A DNA stretch of 64,000 nucleotides, taken from contig NZ_KB899967.1 in the NCBI RefSeq assembly GCF_000378485.1, forward strand, positions 434,001 to 498,000, read 5' to 3'. The number at the start of each line of letters is the position of its first letter. Position 1 is the stretch's first letter. The notes under the pieces were generated by a model. That model ran no database searches and had not been told where the DNA came from. It saw nothing but the letters and a program-made list of their open reading frames with translations. Shown in pieces: positions 1-8,708 of this stretch. Origin of the DNA: Flavobacterium rivuli WB 3.3-2 = DSM 21788. GTDB taxonomy: Bacteria > Bacteroidota > Bacteroidia > Flavobacteriales > Flavobacteriaceae. A program made the translations under genes and the position numbers.

Positions 1-214
1 CTCTTTTGACAGGGACCTATATATAAATTTAGGCATGATGATACTGGTTGACAGCGACGGCAAATTACATATAGAAAGTTTTTTGGGAAGCTCTCCTGAT
101 GCTTACGAAAAGGAAGCAAAAAGGGTAATAAACACCCTGCCTAACTTAGAACCTGCACGTATAAATGGAATCCCTGCACCGGTTCGATTTTTAATTAATT
201 ACCGAATAAGGTAA
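1..214 (+). CDS. C-terminal end of a protein of unknown function (5' part outside the window)
   Basis: An open frame enters from the left edge (first full codon at base 2) and stops at TAA 212-214, giving about 70 residues. The tail contains NTLPNLEPARINGIP followed by PVRFLINYRIR. This alternation of a proline-rich stretch and a final beta-strand-like segment resembles the C-terminal domain of TonB-like energy transducers (a typical end is xPVPVRFxIPIxFxL), but that is an inference from a short piece. The start, length and any membrane segment lie outside the window. Confidence 0.55.
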   Translation, partial: SFDRDLYINLGMMILVDSDGKLHIESFLGSSPDAYEKEAKRVINTLPNLEPARINGIPAPVRFLINYRIR

Positions 215-375
215 CGTGATTAATTTATGTTACCATAAAGTACCTGATCTGTCTAAAGCAAAAAGCTATAGCTGTTATTGTCTTTGACAATAATTGTGAG
301 TGTTTACTAAAATAAAGCTAAACGTTAAAAAACACTGCAAAAATTTGTTACCTTTAGTATCGCAAATTACGATTT

Positions 376-726
376 ATGGAAAAGAACCAACAAGAACTAT
401 TTGAATATGCACGCAAACGGGTAAAGCAAAAAAAGCGCGTTTACCTGCATTTTATCTTGTTTTTTGTGAGCAGTATTTTCTTTTATATCATTAATAAAAT
501 TCTCGACGTAGACCCACAGGACGATTGGTACTTATGGGCTATAACCGCCTGGGCCTTTATATTTATATTGCATTTCATGAAGATCTTTGTGGTAGAAAGC
601 TTTATTAATAAAGCCTGGGAACGCGACCAGATAGAAATGCTTGTGGCCCGCCAGGAACGCCGTATAGACCAGCTTGAAAAAAAGTACGAAAAAGAAAATC
701 CCTCTACCCCTACCTCTACATTATAA
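376..726 (+). CDS. 2TM domain-containing membrane protein
   Basis: Small membrane protein of 116 residues. A basic N-terminus (RKRVKQKKR, residues 14-22) is followed by two hydrophobic segments at about residues 23-42 and 52-72, then a charged tail that probably forms a helix or coiled coil (ERRIDQLEKKYEKE). This is the layout of the 2TM domain family found widely in flavobacteria, often as a stand-alone protein of unknown role. Its stop codon overlaps the start of folA by one base (TAATG), so the two are co-translated. The biochemical function is not known. Confidence 0.8.
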   Translation: MEKNQQELFEYARKRVKQKKRVYLHFILFFVSSIFFYIINKILDVDPQDDWYLWAITAWAFIFILHFMKIFVVESFINKAWERDQIEMLVARQERRIDQLEKKYEKENPSTPTSTL

Positions 727-1214
727 TGACCATTACCCTTATAGCCGCCGCCGCAGAGAACAACGCACTGGGCAAAGACAACCAGATGATATGGCGCCTG
801 CCGGACGATTTTAAACGTTTTAAACAACTTACAACAGGTCACCACATTATAATGGGGCGCAAAACGTTAGAAAGTATGGATGGGCCATTACCCAACCGTA
901 CTAATGTGGTTATTACCCGCCAGAAAGATTATACCCACGAGGGCTGCACCATTGTAAACAGCCTTGACGATGCCCTCGCTGCCTGCCCGCAAAACGAAGA
1001 AATTTTTATAATAGGCGGTGGCGAAATTTACAAGCAAAGCATTGCCAAAGCCGATAAAATTGAACTAACCCGCGTACTTGGAATTTCTCCCGAAGCGGAT
1101 GCTTATTTCCCCGAAATTAACCCTGCCGAATGGAACCTTACTGAAAGTGTTTTTCATGGTAAAGATGAAAAGCATAGTTTAGAGTTTGTGTTTGAGACCT
1201 GGGTGAGGAAGTAA
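726..1214 (+). CDS. folA: dihydrofolate reductase
   Basis: Reduces dihydrofolate to tetrahydrofolate with NADPH, supplying one-carbon carriers for thymidylate, purine and methionine synthesis. The 162-residue length is normal for bacterial FolA. Visible family signatures are the N-terminal strand ITLIAAAAENNALG, the substrate-site segment WRLPDDFKRFKQLT with catalytic acid D28, the cofactor loop GRKT (44-47), and the glycine-rich NADPH motif IIGGGEIY near residue 96. The start overlaps the stop of the upstream 2TM gene, so both sit on one transcript. It is the usual target of trimethoprim. Confidence 0.97.
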   Translation: MTITLIAAAAENNALGKDNQMIWRLPDDFKRFKQLTTGHHIIMGRKTLESMDGPLPNRTNVVITRQKDYTHEGCTIVNSLDDALAACPQNEEIFIIGGGEIYKQSIAKADKIELTRVLGISPEADAYFPEINPAEWNLTESVFHGKDEKHSLEFVFETWVRK

Positions 1215-1223
1215 AAAATTCAA

Positions 1224-1805
1224 ATGAGTTTAGAGATTAATGTATATTGTAAAGAGCTTTCGGATGATTTGATTCCGAAAATTATTGAGCGTCTTAGCGA
1301 TTACGAAATAGTTGTTGAAATTCATCCCGATTTTTCATTTAAAGACCAAAAGGGATTTTTGCCGTTTAAATTCAGATTGACCAACCAACCACTTGCAATT
1401 TTAAAAGATAAAGAGCTTAAAAGTGGCTTTGAATTATATATTGAAGATTTTGACCTACAGACTGAAATCAATCAGCTTACTTGTAAACCTAAACTGCTCG
1501 ACAGGATATTAGGTAAAAAGCCCGAGGGCATGTCATTTGCAAACCCTGAAATAGATGCCCATTTAAAAGATTGCAAAAAGCTGCTTACATTTAGGTGGGG
1601 CACTGCTGACAGTTTTGAATTTAGGTTCGCAGTATTAACCAGCACCATAATTACCGAACTTACAAATGGTATTTACACTTATCCTGCTAATGATATTTGG
1701 TTAGCTAATAAAACAATAATTGACAATGTTTATAAAGATGTAAAAGATTATGAACAAACAATTAATGAAGAAAATATAAGGTTTCATCTATTTAATGGAT
1801 GGTAA
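1224..1805 (+). CDS. hypothetical protein, soluble, orphan
   Basis: A 193-residue protein I do not recognise. It has no signal peptide or membrane segment and is rich in charged residues. The second half contains LLTFRWGTADSFEFRFAV and a conserved-looking TELTNGIYTYP block, a pattern seen in some small proteins linked to polymorphic toxin/immunity loci, but this is only an impression. It starts nine bases after folA and is followed by another orphan gene, so the pair may be an insertion between the folA operon and the WG-repeat gene. Codon use is more A/T-rich than in folA. Confidence 0.6.
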   Translation: MSLEINVYCKELSDDLIPKIIERLSDYEIVVEIHPDFSFKDQKGFLPFKFRLTNQPLAILKDKELKSGFELYIEDFDLQTEINQLTCKPKLLDRILGKKPEGMSFANPEIDAHLKDCKKLLTFRWGTADSFEFRFAVLTSTIITELTNGIYTYPANDIWLANKTIIDNVYKDVKDYEQTINEENIRFHLFNGW

Positions 1806-1843
1806 TAATTATTAAAAAAGGGGAATGGGAAGTGCAGTAAAAT

Positions 1844-2290
1844 ATGAAAAACAAGAAATATCAGTTAACAATTATTATTTTAAGTCTTATTTTTTTTGCA
1901 ATCGCCTTAACTCAAAACGCTATTACAAGAGAGTTTTGTGATATCCGCGAACAGCAATCTTCGTTAGATTTTTTCTTCATGGGAAGTACTGCAATTTTAG
2001 GAGGAGGATTATTAGAATGGATCATTTGGCTGGCAAACCCGATATGTTTATTTGCCATGCTCGATTTATGGAAAGGCAAAGAAAGAGCTATCATAAAATG
2101 TGGGATTGCTTTAACGTTGGCTATTTCATTTGCATTCTGGAAAAATATTTTAGGGTCAGAAAGTGGCAGTATGGCAACTGTTGTATCATTACAGACCGGT
2201 TATTACTTATGGGTAATGAGTATAATTGTATTAACTGCGGGAACATTTTATTACTTTAAAACAGGAAAGTTCACCGAAAAAACAACATAG
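1844..2290 (+). CDS. hypothetical integral membrane protein
   Basis: A 148-residue protein with four likely transmembrane helices, at about residues 7-24, 48-75, 83-99 and 120-140. It has a short basic start (MKNKKYQ) and a charged tail. No enzyme motif is visible. It follows the preceding orphan gene by 38 bases in the same direction and may be co-transcribed with it. Function unknown. Confidence 0.6.
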   Translation: MKNKKYQLTIIILSLIFFAIALTQNAITREFCDIREQQSSLDFFFMGSTAILGGGLLEWIIWLANPICLFAMLDLWKGKERAIIKCGIALTLAISFAFWKNILGSESGSMATVVSLQTGYYLWVMSIIVLTAGTFYYFKTGKFTEKTT

Positions 2291-2328
2291 TACCAGTAAT
2301 TTCGTTAGTTTATCTCAACCTACGCTAT

Positions 2329-3804
2329 ATGAAACACTTACACTTTATAATTCTGTTTATATCTCTCGCAGTAAACGCACAGGATTTTGACAAAATAAAG
2401 GATAGCGTTAAAAACAAGTATGAGTATATAGGTTACAACCCTAAATATGCCATGGCTGAAGCGCGAACTAAAAAAGGCAAATACACATTGCTTAATAGCA
2501 AGGGCAAAGAACTTTTTCCTCCTAAATATGATCATATCTATATTACACCCACCGGCTGGCTACAGACAACCATAAAAATAGCTAAATCGTACAAACGGGG
2601 CTATATAAACAAAGATGGATCTCAACGTATACCCATTATTTATGATGATGTTTATTTATTTGATGATAATACCATAAGGGCAACATTAAATTCTAAAATT
2701 GGTATACTGGACACTCTTGGCAATACTGTCATTCCCCTAAAATATGATGAGATTACTCATGCAGCACCAAACTATTATTTCATTAAGAGCAAGGGTTTAT
2801 ATGCTCTTTATCATCACAACACAGCTGTTACAAATTTTATTTATAAAGAAGTTTCGGGTTTTACATTTGACAATGTACCTGTTATAATGCAGGATAATAC
2901 TGCTACAGTTATAGATACATCAGGCAGAATATTGTTTACCCCAATTAGAGGCCATAAGATTATCAGGCTCTTTAAAGAGTATGGTATAATTAAAAATAAT
3001 AAATCTGAAAAATATGGTATTATAGATTTAAAAGGTATAATTAAACTACCCTGTAAATACACATATATTGAGCTTGCCGGAAACAATTTTATTGTTACTA
3101 TCGGCAAATATTCAGGTGTTGCAAATCTTTCTGACAAATTGATAATACCCATAGAATTCGATAACATTTTAGAACGGAATAATGGTTTGTTCCTTGTCCT
3201 GAAAAACAATAAATGGGGCGTAATAAACTCTGAGGGTATTGAAGTACTCAATATCAAATATAAAAAAACAAGCATTTATAAAGACAAATACATATTAGCC
3301 ACAAACGAATCCGACAAGACTGGCATTTTTGATTTAACAGGTAATACTGTCCTCCCATTCACTTACAAGTTTTATAGTTTGGTTCATAATACAGCCATTT
3401 GTTCAGATGGATTACATTGCTACTGGTTGTACTTCCAAAATTCTAAACCATCATTCATTTCTTTATTTGAGGATGCAGACAGCTTTAAAGATTACGGTAT
3501 TTTTGATTACGAGCAAAATGGGTATCATATTTTTAAAAAGGGAGGGAAATACGGATTAGTTTATCTGCTAAGGAAAAACATCACTGTAGCCGCAATATAT
3601 GATGATATTAGCCCAATATATGCTACCTCAGAATATATTATGAAATATGACGGGAAATACGGAATTATAAATGCTCACAACGAAATAATAGAACCGCTTA
3701 TTTATGATGAAATTATTCTTAAAAAAGAATCGATAGTATTAAAGAGTAAAGGAAATAAAGACAAAGTTAAAGAATTAAATTACAATGGACTTTCGGAAGA
3801 TTAG
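2329..3804 (+). CDS. exported WG-repeat protein
   Basis: A 491-residue protein with a signal peptide (MKHLHFIILFISLAVNAQ). The rest is built from repeated units of about 40-50 residues of the type K-x-G-[I/L]-[I/L]-[D/N]-x-x-G-[K/N]-x-[I/V]-[I/L]-P-x-x-Y-D, for example SKIGILDTLGNTVIPLKYDEI, KYGIIDLKGIIKLPCKY, KWGVINSEGIEVLNIKY and KYGIINAHNEIIEPLIYDEI. This is the WG/KWG repeat family, expected to form a beta-rich extended or propeller-like surface. Such proteins are common in Bacteroidota, and their ligands are mostly unknown. It is probably periplasmic or surface-exposed. Confidence 0.85.
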   Translation: MKHLHFIILFISLAVNAQDFDKIKDSVKNKYEYIGYNPKYAMAEARTKKGKYTLLNSKGKELFPPKYDHIYITPTGWLQTTIKIAKSYKRGYINKDGSQRIPIIYDDVYLFDDNTIRATLNSKIGILDTLGNTVIPLKYDEITHAAPNYYFIKSKGLYALYHHNTAVTNFIYKEVSGFTFDNVPVIMQDNTATVIDTSGRILFTPIRGHKIIRLFKEYGIIKNNKSEKYGIIDLKGIIKLPCKYTYIELAGNNFIVTIGKYSGVANLSDKLIIPIEFDNILERNNGLFLVLKNNKWGVINSEGIEVLNIKYKKTSIYKDKYILATNESDKTGIFDLTGNTVLPFTYKFYSLVHNTAICSDGLHCYWLYFQNSKPSFISLFEDADSFKDYGIFDYEQNGYHIFKKGGKYGLVYLLRKNITVAAIYDDISPIYATSEYIMKYDGKYGIINAHNEIIEPLIYDEIILKKESIVLKSKGNKDKVKELNYNGLSED

Positions 3805-3847
3805 CTGTGTGTATTTAATTATAACCTCACATTAACAAAACTTATTT

Positions 3848-3855
3848 TATCTTTG
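3848..3855 (+). promoter_or_regulatory. -7 promoter element upstream of ubiE/menG
   Basis: TATCTTTG matches the Bacteroidota housekeeping -7 consensus TAnnTTTG exactly and lies 17 bases before the ubiE start codon. I see no clear -33 TTG at the usual distance, so the assignment rests on the -7 box and its position. Confidence 0.5.
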
Positions 3856-3872
3856 TTGCGTAAATTAGTGTA

Positions 3873-4601
3873 ATGTCGCAAAATATAACTCCCTATAAAG
3901 ATTCCGGCCTGGGTAAAAAAGAACAGGTGGCCCAAATGTTTGATACCATAAGCGGTAATTATGACGGTTTAAACCGTGTAATGACCTTTGGTATTGATAT
4001 TAAATGGCGCAAAAAAGTGCTTGACCTTGTTGCTGCAAAAAACCCCGATACCATACTTGATATTGCTACCGGCACGGGCGACCTTGCCATATTAATGTCG
4101 GCTACCGGTGCCAAAGAAATTATTGGTGCCGATATTAGCGAGGGCATGATGGAAGTAGGCCGCAAAAAAGTGACCGAAAAAAACCTTGATGGCCGTGTGC
4201 AGCTGGTGTATGGCGACAGCGAGAAGCTTCCTTTTGCCGATAATTACTTTGATGCGGTTACCGTTGCCTTTGGTATCCGTAATTTTGAAACGCTCGAAAA
4301 AGGCCTTGCCGAAATACTGCGCGTGCTAAAACCGGGCGGTATATTTGTAATATTAGAAACATCTGTACCTACAAAATTCCCTTTTAAACAGGGCTATAAA
4401 CTACACAGTTACCTGCTGCCGATTATTGGCAGGCTGTTCTCTAAAGACAAAGAAGCCTATGTTTACCTTAGCGAATCGGCCTCTCTTTTTCCTTATGGAG
4501 AAAAACTGAACAATATTTTACGTAAAATTGGGTTTATAGAGGTTAAAGATATGCCGCAAACCTTTGGTGCAGCTACCATTTATTCGGCTTCAAAACAATA
4601 A
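3873..4601 (+). CDS. ubiE: demethylmenaquinone / 2-methoxy-benzoquinol methyltransferase
   Basis: SAM-dependent C-methyltransferase of 242 residues that makes menaquinone from demethylmenaquinone, the last step of menaquinone synthesis; flavobacteria use menaquinone, so the MenG activity is the relevant one. Signatures are VAQMFDTISGNYDGLNRVMTFG (20-41), the SAM-binding motif ILDIATGTGDLAI near residue 61, DISEGMM, the family block LPFADNYFDAVTVAFGIRNF, and LKPGGIFVILE. The next gene (porT) starts two bases downstream, so the pair is probably one transcript. Confidence 0.95.
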   Translation: MSQNITPYKDSGLGKKEQVAQMFDTISGNYDGLNRVMTFGIDIKWRKKVLDLVAAKNPDTILDIATGTGDLAILMSATGAKEIIGADISEGMMEVGRKKVTEKNLDGRVQLVYGDSEKLPFADNYFDAVTVAFGIRNFETLEKGLAEILRVLKPGGIFVILETSVPTKFPFKQGYKLHSYLLPIIGRLFSKDKEAYVYLSESASLFPYGEKLNNILRKIGFIEVKDMPQTFGAATIYSASKQ

Positions 4602-4602
4602 A

Positions 4603-5319
4603 ATGAGGAAAATTCTTATTTACATATTCCTGCTGTGTGGCCTTTTTGCCCATGCACAGTTTGGCACCAACGTTTTTGGTAAAGACCCTATTACAAATCT
4701 CGAAAATTTTGATAAGCAGCGTGTACACTGGGGTTATTTCCTGGGCTTTAACAGTTACGATTTTAAATTTGACTATAAGACCAACCCTGGTGTAGACATT
4801 AAGACTAAAACCACTACGGGCTTTAATGTGGGCCTTGTGGGTAACCTGCGCCTTTTTGAATATTTAGACCTTCGTTTTGAGCCGGGCTTATATTACACAC
4901 AGCGCGACCTTACTTTTTCCGGGCCGGGCCTTATAGAACCTTCTGACAGGTTAAGGCAGGTAAAATCTACTTACATACATTTTCCGCTATTGCTAAAATT
5001 TTCTTCTAAACGTACCGGTAACGTGCGCCCTTACCTCCTCGCAGGTGTTTCGCGCACGCTAAATTTTGACAGTAACCAAAAGGTTATGGATGATAATATT
5101 ACAGGGCAGGTTTTCAGGATGAAACAGTGGACAAACAACTACGAGCTGGGTGCAGGTATAGATATTTACTTCGAATATTTTAAATTTTCGCCATCCATCC
5201 GCGGGGTATTTGGCCTTGAAGACGAACTTATTAGGGACAACACCCCTAACAGCGCTTACACGGGTAATGTAGCCTCTATGAAAACAAGGGGTGTTTTTAT
5301 CAACTTTACATTCCACTAA
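4603..5319 (+). CDS. porT: type IX secretion / gliding motility protein PorT (SprT) family
   Basis: A 238-residue outer-membrane beta-barrel protein with a signal peptide (MRKILIYIFLLCGLFAHAQ). The sequence NLENFDKQRVHWGYFLGFN followed by YDFKFDYK is typical of flavobacterial PorT/SprT, which is required for type IX secretion and gliding. The adjacent position after ubiE is the arrangement I recall for this gene in flavobacteria. I chose the ATG at 4603, two bases after the ubiE stop, because it begins exactly at the signal peptide; an in-frame start at 4564 would put 13 non-signal residues in front. The paralogous alternative is a generic outer-membrane beta-barrel protein. Confidence 0.75.
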   Translation: MRKILIYIFLLCGLFAHAQFGTNVFGKDPITNLENFDKQRVHWGYFLGFNSYDFKFDYKTNPGVDIKTKTTTGFNVGLVGNLRLFEYLDLRFEPGLYYTQRDLTFSGPGLIEPSDRLRQVKSTYIHFPLLLKFSSKRTGNVRPYLLAGVSRTLNFDSNQKVMDDNITGQVFRMKQWTNNYELGAGIDIYFEYFKFSPSIRGVFGLEDELIRDNTPNSAYTGNVASMKTRGVFINFTFH

Positions 5320-5324
5320 ATTCC

Positions 5325-6053
5325 TTAAACATTTCGCCTGAACTCGCTTAGTATAATTGCTGCTGCTGTGGCCACATTAAGGCTTTCGGTTTGCTGCAGG
5401 TTACCAAAGCGCGGTATTGCAATGCGGTGTGTAGCCAGGGCTTCTGCTTCGGCCGATATTCCGTTAGCTTCATTGCCCATTATAATGATCCCGTTTTGCG
5501 GCATTGCTTCCTTATAGATATTGGTGCCATCCATAAAAGTACCATAAACCGGCAGTTTGGTTTTAGCTAAATATTCCTGCAAATCAGTATATATAACATT
5601 AACCCTTGCAAGGCTGCCCATTGTCGCCTGCACTACCTTGGGGTTATAACTATCTACACATTGCAACGAACACACAAGGTGGCTAATGCCAAACCAGTCG
5701 CACAGGCGGATGATGGTACCCAGGTTTCCGGGATCGCGCACATCATCAAGGGCAACAATAAGGCCGGTATCGGGCACGGGCTTTTCATCCGGTATGGTAA
5801 ACAGCGCCAGGCAAGCCTGCGGTGTGGTAAGTGCGCTTATTTTTTTAAGCTCATCGGGTGTTATCAGGGTAACCTTATCGGCAGCAATGCCTTTAAAAAA
5901 AGCATCGGTGGTATATAAATGGTGCAGTTCGAAATTAGAATTCAGCAATTCCTGAACCACCTTTATACCTTCGGCAAAAAACAATTTGTCCTGCTTGCGG
6001 AATTTTTTTTGCTGTAAGCCTGTTATTGTTTTTATTTGGTTTTTACTAACCAT
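5325..6053 (-). CDS. TrmH/SpoU-family RNA 2'-O-methyltransferase
   Basis: A 242-residue SPOUT-class methyltransferase that probably modifies rRNA or tRNA ribose. An N-terminal substrate-binding part (KNQIKTITGLQQKKFRKQ, then FFAEGIKVVQEL) is followed by the catalytic domain with motif 1 LDDVRDPGNLGTIIRLCDWF, motif 2 IIMGNEANGIS, and motif 3 IPRFGNLQQTESLNVATAAA. The exact target base cannot be read from sequence. It is divergent from the Omp85 gene, with about 40 bases between the likely starts, and convergent with porT with five bases between stops. Confidence 0.92.
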   Translation of the reverse strand: MVSKNQIKTITGLQQKKFRKQDKLFFAEGIKVVQELLNSNFELHHLYTTDAFFKGIAADKVTLITPDELKKISALTTPQACLALFTIPDEKPVPDTGLIVALDDVRDPGNLGTIIRLCDWFGISHLVCSLQCVDSYNPKVVQATMGSLARVNVIYTDLQEYLAKTKLPVYGTFMDGTNIYKEAMPQNGIIIMGNEANGISAEAEALATHRIAIPRFGNLQQTESLNVATAAAIILSEFRRNV

Positions 6054-6061
6054 AAAAAATG

Positions 6062-6069
6062 TATTTTTG
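6062..6069 (+). promoter_or_regulatory. -7 promoter element for the Omp85-type gene
   Basis: TATTTTTG matches TAnnTTTG. It lies 23 bases before the TTG codon at 6093. If transcription begins just downstream, an ATG at 6036 cannot be the start, which supports the TTG. Confidence 0.5.
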
Positions 6070-6092
6070 AATTTATATTTGGCACCACCGTT

Positions 6093-8648
6093 TTGAGAGA
6101 TAAAACAACAAAAATAGTATTATTTATAGTATCGGCATTGGTTTTATATTCGTGTTCGCTTACAGAGCGGGTTCCGGAGGATAAACACCTGCTCGAAAAA
6201 AACGAATTCAGCGTAAACGGGGAGCCTAAAAACGACGACGAGCTTAAGGCGCAAATGTACCAGCTGCCCAATACAAACATACTGGGTTACAACCTGCGCC
6301 TGCACATGTACAACCTTGCCAAGCCTAATGCTGACTCTTCTTACCTGGCATGGCTGGACCGTAAACCGGGCAGGCACGAGTTTATGCGCAGCTTACTCTC
6401 AGAAAAACAGGTAATGCGCCTGGGCAACTCTTTTGTAGTGGCAGGGTTTAGCAACTTTTTAAAAAAAACCGGCGAGCCACCCGTACTGGTAGATGTTGCC
6501 CGTGTAAAAAAATCGCGTAACCGCCTGTATGCTTACTACTATAAGCAGGGGTTTTTCAGGACAAAAGCCACATGGAAAATAGATACCCTTGCCGATAAAC
6601 GCGCCATTGTAACCTATAACATAGAAACCGGAAAGCCTTATATTGTAGACAGTATAAAACCGCTTATAGAAACACCTGTACTGGACACTTTGTACCGCAG
6701 TACAAAAAACCTTTCGGTAATAAAAAAGGGAAAACAATATAATGAGGCCGATTTTACTGCAGAGAGGGAGCGTATAACCACGCTTTTCAGGAACCGTGGG
6801 GCATATACATTTCAGCAAAACAACATAAATTATACAGTAGATACGGTAAATACAGGCTACAAAGCTAATGTAGATATTGTAATAGATAATGAATCGGTGC
6901 GTCAGGGCGACTCTACATTTGTGCGCCCTTTTAAGCTTTACAAAATAAGCAAGGTAAATATTTATACCAAAAACCCATCGGCCGAAGACCAGACTGTAGA
7001 TACCGTAAGCTACAATGGCTTTAACATTTACAGCACCGGAAAGCTTAACTACAGGCCAAAAGCCCTTACCGATGCTATGTTTATTACCCCCGGCAGCAAC
7101 TATGCCGATTACAAACGTGTGCTTACTTCACGATATATAAACAACTTACGCGTTTTTGGCTACCCCGGTATTAACTTTGTGGTAGACACTACCGATGCCA
7201 CTGGAGGATCGTTAATAAGCAATATTACACTTAACCCGCGTAAAAAGTTCAGGTTTAATGTAACGGCTGATTTTAACCACAGTAACATTCAGGATTTTGG
7301 TGTACAGGGAAGCTTGGGGCTTACCATACGCAACATTTTCAGGGGTGCCGAAACGCTCGAAATTTCTACCCGTGGCAACATAGGCTCCAGCCGCGACCTT
7401 GCCATACAGGACCACGCCTTTTTTAATATATTAGAGTATGGTGCCGATGCCAAGTTTACGTTTCCACGTATATGGTTCCCGTTTAATACCGAGAAGATAA
7501 TTGCTAAAGAGATGATACCCTCTACCATTATGAGTTTTGGTATAGGCAGGCAAAAAAACATAGGGCTCGATAAAGAAAATTTTACCGGTGTACTAAGCTA
7601 CAACTGGACACCCAAGCGTAACCGCCACACGGCAAAGCTTGATTTGTTTAACATACAATACATTCGTAATGTAAATGCAGGTGCTTATTTTAGGGTATAC
7701 AAATCGTCTTACGACAGGCTAAACGAAATTGCAAAATCATACCCAGACCTGCCTTTAGGTTATTATGATGAAACCGGAAACCTGCCTGTATATGCGGTTT
7801 TTCCTTTTATTGATGATGTACTGGAAAACCGCACGGGCGTAGCCATATCTGAAGCTGATTTTGAAGATGTCCGCAGGCTCGAAGAACGCCGCGAAAGGCT
7901 TGTAGAGAACAACCTTATTTTTGCGTCTAACTTTACCTATACTACAACCACGCGTACTGACCTTAATGACAATAGCTTCTTTGTATTTAAAACTAAAGTA
8001 GAAAGTGCCGGTAATACCCTCTCCTTATTATCGGGGTTATTAGACGAGAACAAGGGTGTGCCTACGGGGCAAAAAACAATTTTTGATGTTAATTATGCCC
8101 AATACATAAAAGGCGAGCTCGACTTTATAAAACACTGGGATTTGCGCCGTGGCAAAGTACTGGCCATGCGTGCCTTTTTTGGCCTTGCAGTGCCTTACGG
8201 CAATGCATCGTCTATACCATTTACGCGCAGTTATTTTGGCGGGGGCAGTAACGACAACCGAGGCTGGCAGTCCTACAGCCTTGGGCCGGGACGTAGTGGC
8301 GGCCGTAACGATTTTAACGAGGCCAACTTAAAAATTGCCTATAGTGCAGAGCTGCGCTTTAACCTTTTTGGCAAGTTAAACGGTGCCATCTTTGGCGATG
8401 TGGGCAATATATGGAACGTGTTTGACCAGGAAACCGACCCTGATAAAACCTTTAACGGATTTAAATCGTTACAGGACCTTGCACTGGGTACCGGTATGGG
8501 TTTTAGGTACGACTTTAACTTTTTTGTAGTGCGCCTCGACGTAGGCTTTAAAACCTATAATCCAGGCAGGCCTGAGGGTGAGAGATGGTTTAAAGAATAC
8601 AATTTTTCGAACTCGGTTCTAAATGTTGGTATTAATTATCCGTTCTAA
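6093..8648 (+). CDS. BamA/TamA-family outer membrane protein (Omp85 superfamily), lipoprotein-type signal
   Basis: About 851 residues. The N-terminus (RDKTTKIVLFIVSALVLYSC) is a lipoprotein signal with the lipobox cysteine in LYSC, followed by SLTERVPEDKHLL, typical of a flavobacterial TamA-like family. The middle holds POTRA-like segments and the C-terminal half is a 16-stranded-barrel-type surface domain with the Omp85 element GGSNDNRGW (VRGF/Y-like) and a terminal phenylalanine (INYPF). It probably inserts or exports outer-membrane material. The longer frame from ATG 6036 overlaps the divergent gene and the promoter, so I use TTG 6093. It precedes fbaA by 60 bases. Confidence 0.85.
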   Translation: MRDKTTKIVLFIVSALVLYSCSLTERVPEDKHLLEKNEFSVNGEPKNDDELKAQMYQLPNTNILGYNLRLHMYNLAKPNADSSYLAWLDRKPGRHEFMRSLLSEKQVMRLGNSFVVAGFSNFLKKTGEPPVLVDVARVKKSRNRLYAYYYKQGFFRTKATWKIDTLADKRAIVTYNIETGKPYIVDSIKPLIETPVLDTLYRSTKNLSVIKKGKQYNEADFTAERERITTLFRNRGAYTFQQNNINYTVDTVNTGYKANVDIVIDNESVRQGDSTFVRPFKLYKISKVNIYTKNPSAEDQTVDTVSYNGFNIYSTGKLNYRPKALTDAMFITPGSNYADYKRVLTSRYINNLRVFGYPGINFVVDTTDATGGSLISNITLNPRKKFRFNVTADFNHSNIQDFGVQGSLGLTIRNIFRGAETLEISTRGNIGSSRDLAIQDHAFFNILEYGADAKFTFPRIWFPFNTEKIIAKEMIPSTIMSFGIGRQKNIGLDKENFTGVLSYNWTPKRNRHTAKLDLFNIQYIRNVNAGAYFRVYKSSYDRLNEIAKSYPDLPLGYYDETGNLPVYAVFPFIDDVLENRTGVAISEADFEDVRRLEERRERLVENNLIFASNFTYTTTTRTDLNDNSFFVFKTKVESAGNTLSLLSGLLDENKGVPTGQKTIFDVNYAQYIKGELDFIKHWDLRRGKVLAMRAFFGLAVPYGNASSIPFTRSYFGGGSNDNRGWQSYSLGPGRSGGRNDFNEANLKIAYSAELRFNLFGKLNGAIFGDVGNIWNVFDQETDPDKTFNGFKSLQDLALGTGMGFRYDFNFFVVRLDVGFKTYNPGRPEGERWFKEYNFSNSVLNVGINYPF

Positions 8649-8660
8649 ACTTAAAAATAG

Positions 8661-8668
8661 TATTTTTG
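8661..8668 (+). promoter_or_regulatory. -7 promoter element upstream of fbaA
   Basis: TATTTTTG matches TAnnTTTG and lies 40 bases before the fbaA ATG, in the short gap after the Omp85 gene. No convincing -33 TTG was found at the standard distance. Confidence 0.45.
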
Positions 8669-8708
8669 TGAATTAATTTTTAAAACATTAACTTTAAAAC
8701 ATTAACTA

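Noticed and set aside
271..300. Terminator after the first partial gene
   Set aside because: TTATTGTC and GACAATAA can pair around TTT at 275-293, but no T-run follows, so it does not qualify as an intrinsic terminator.
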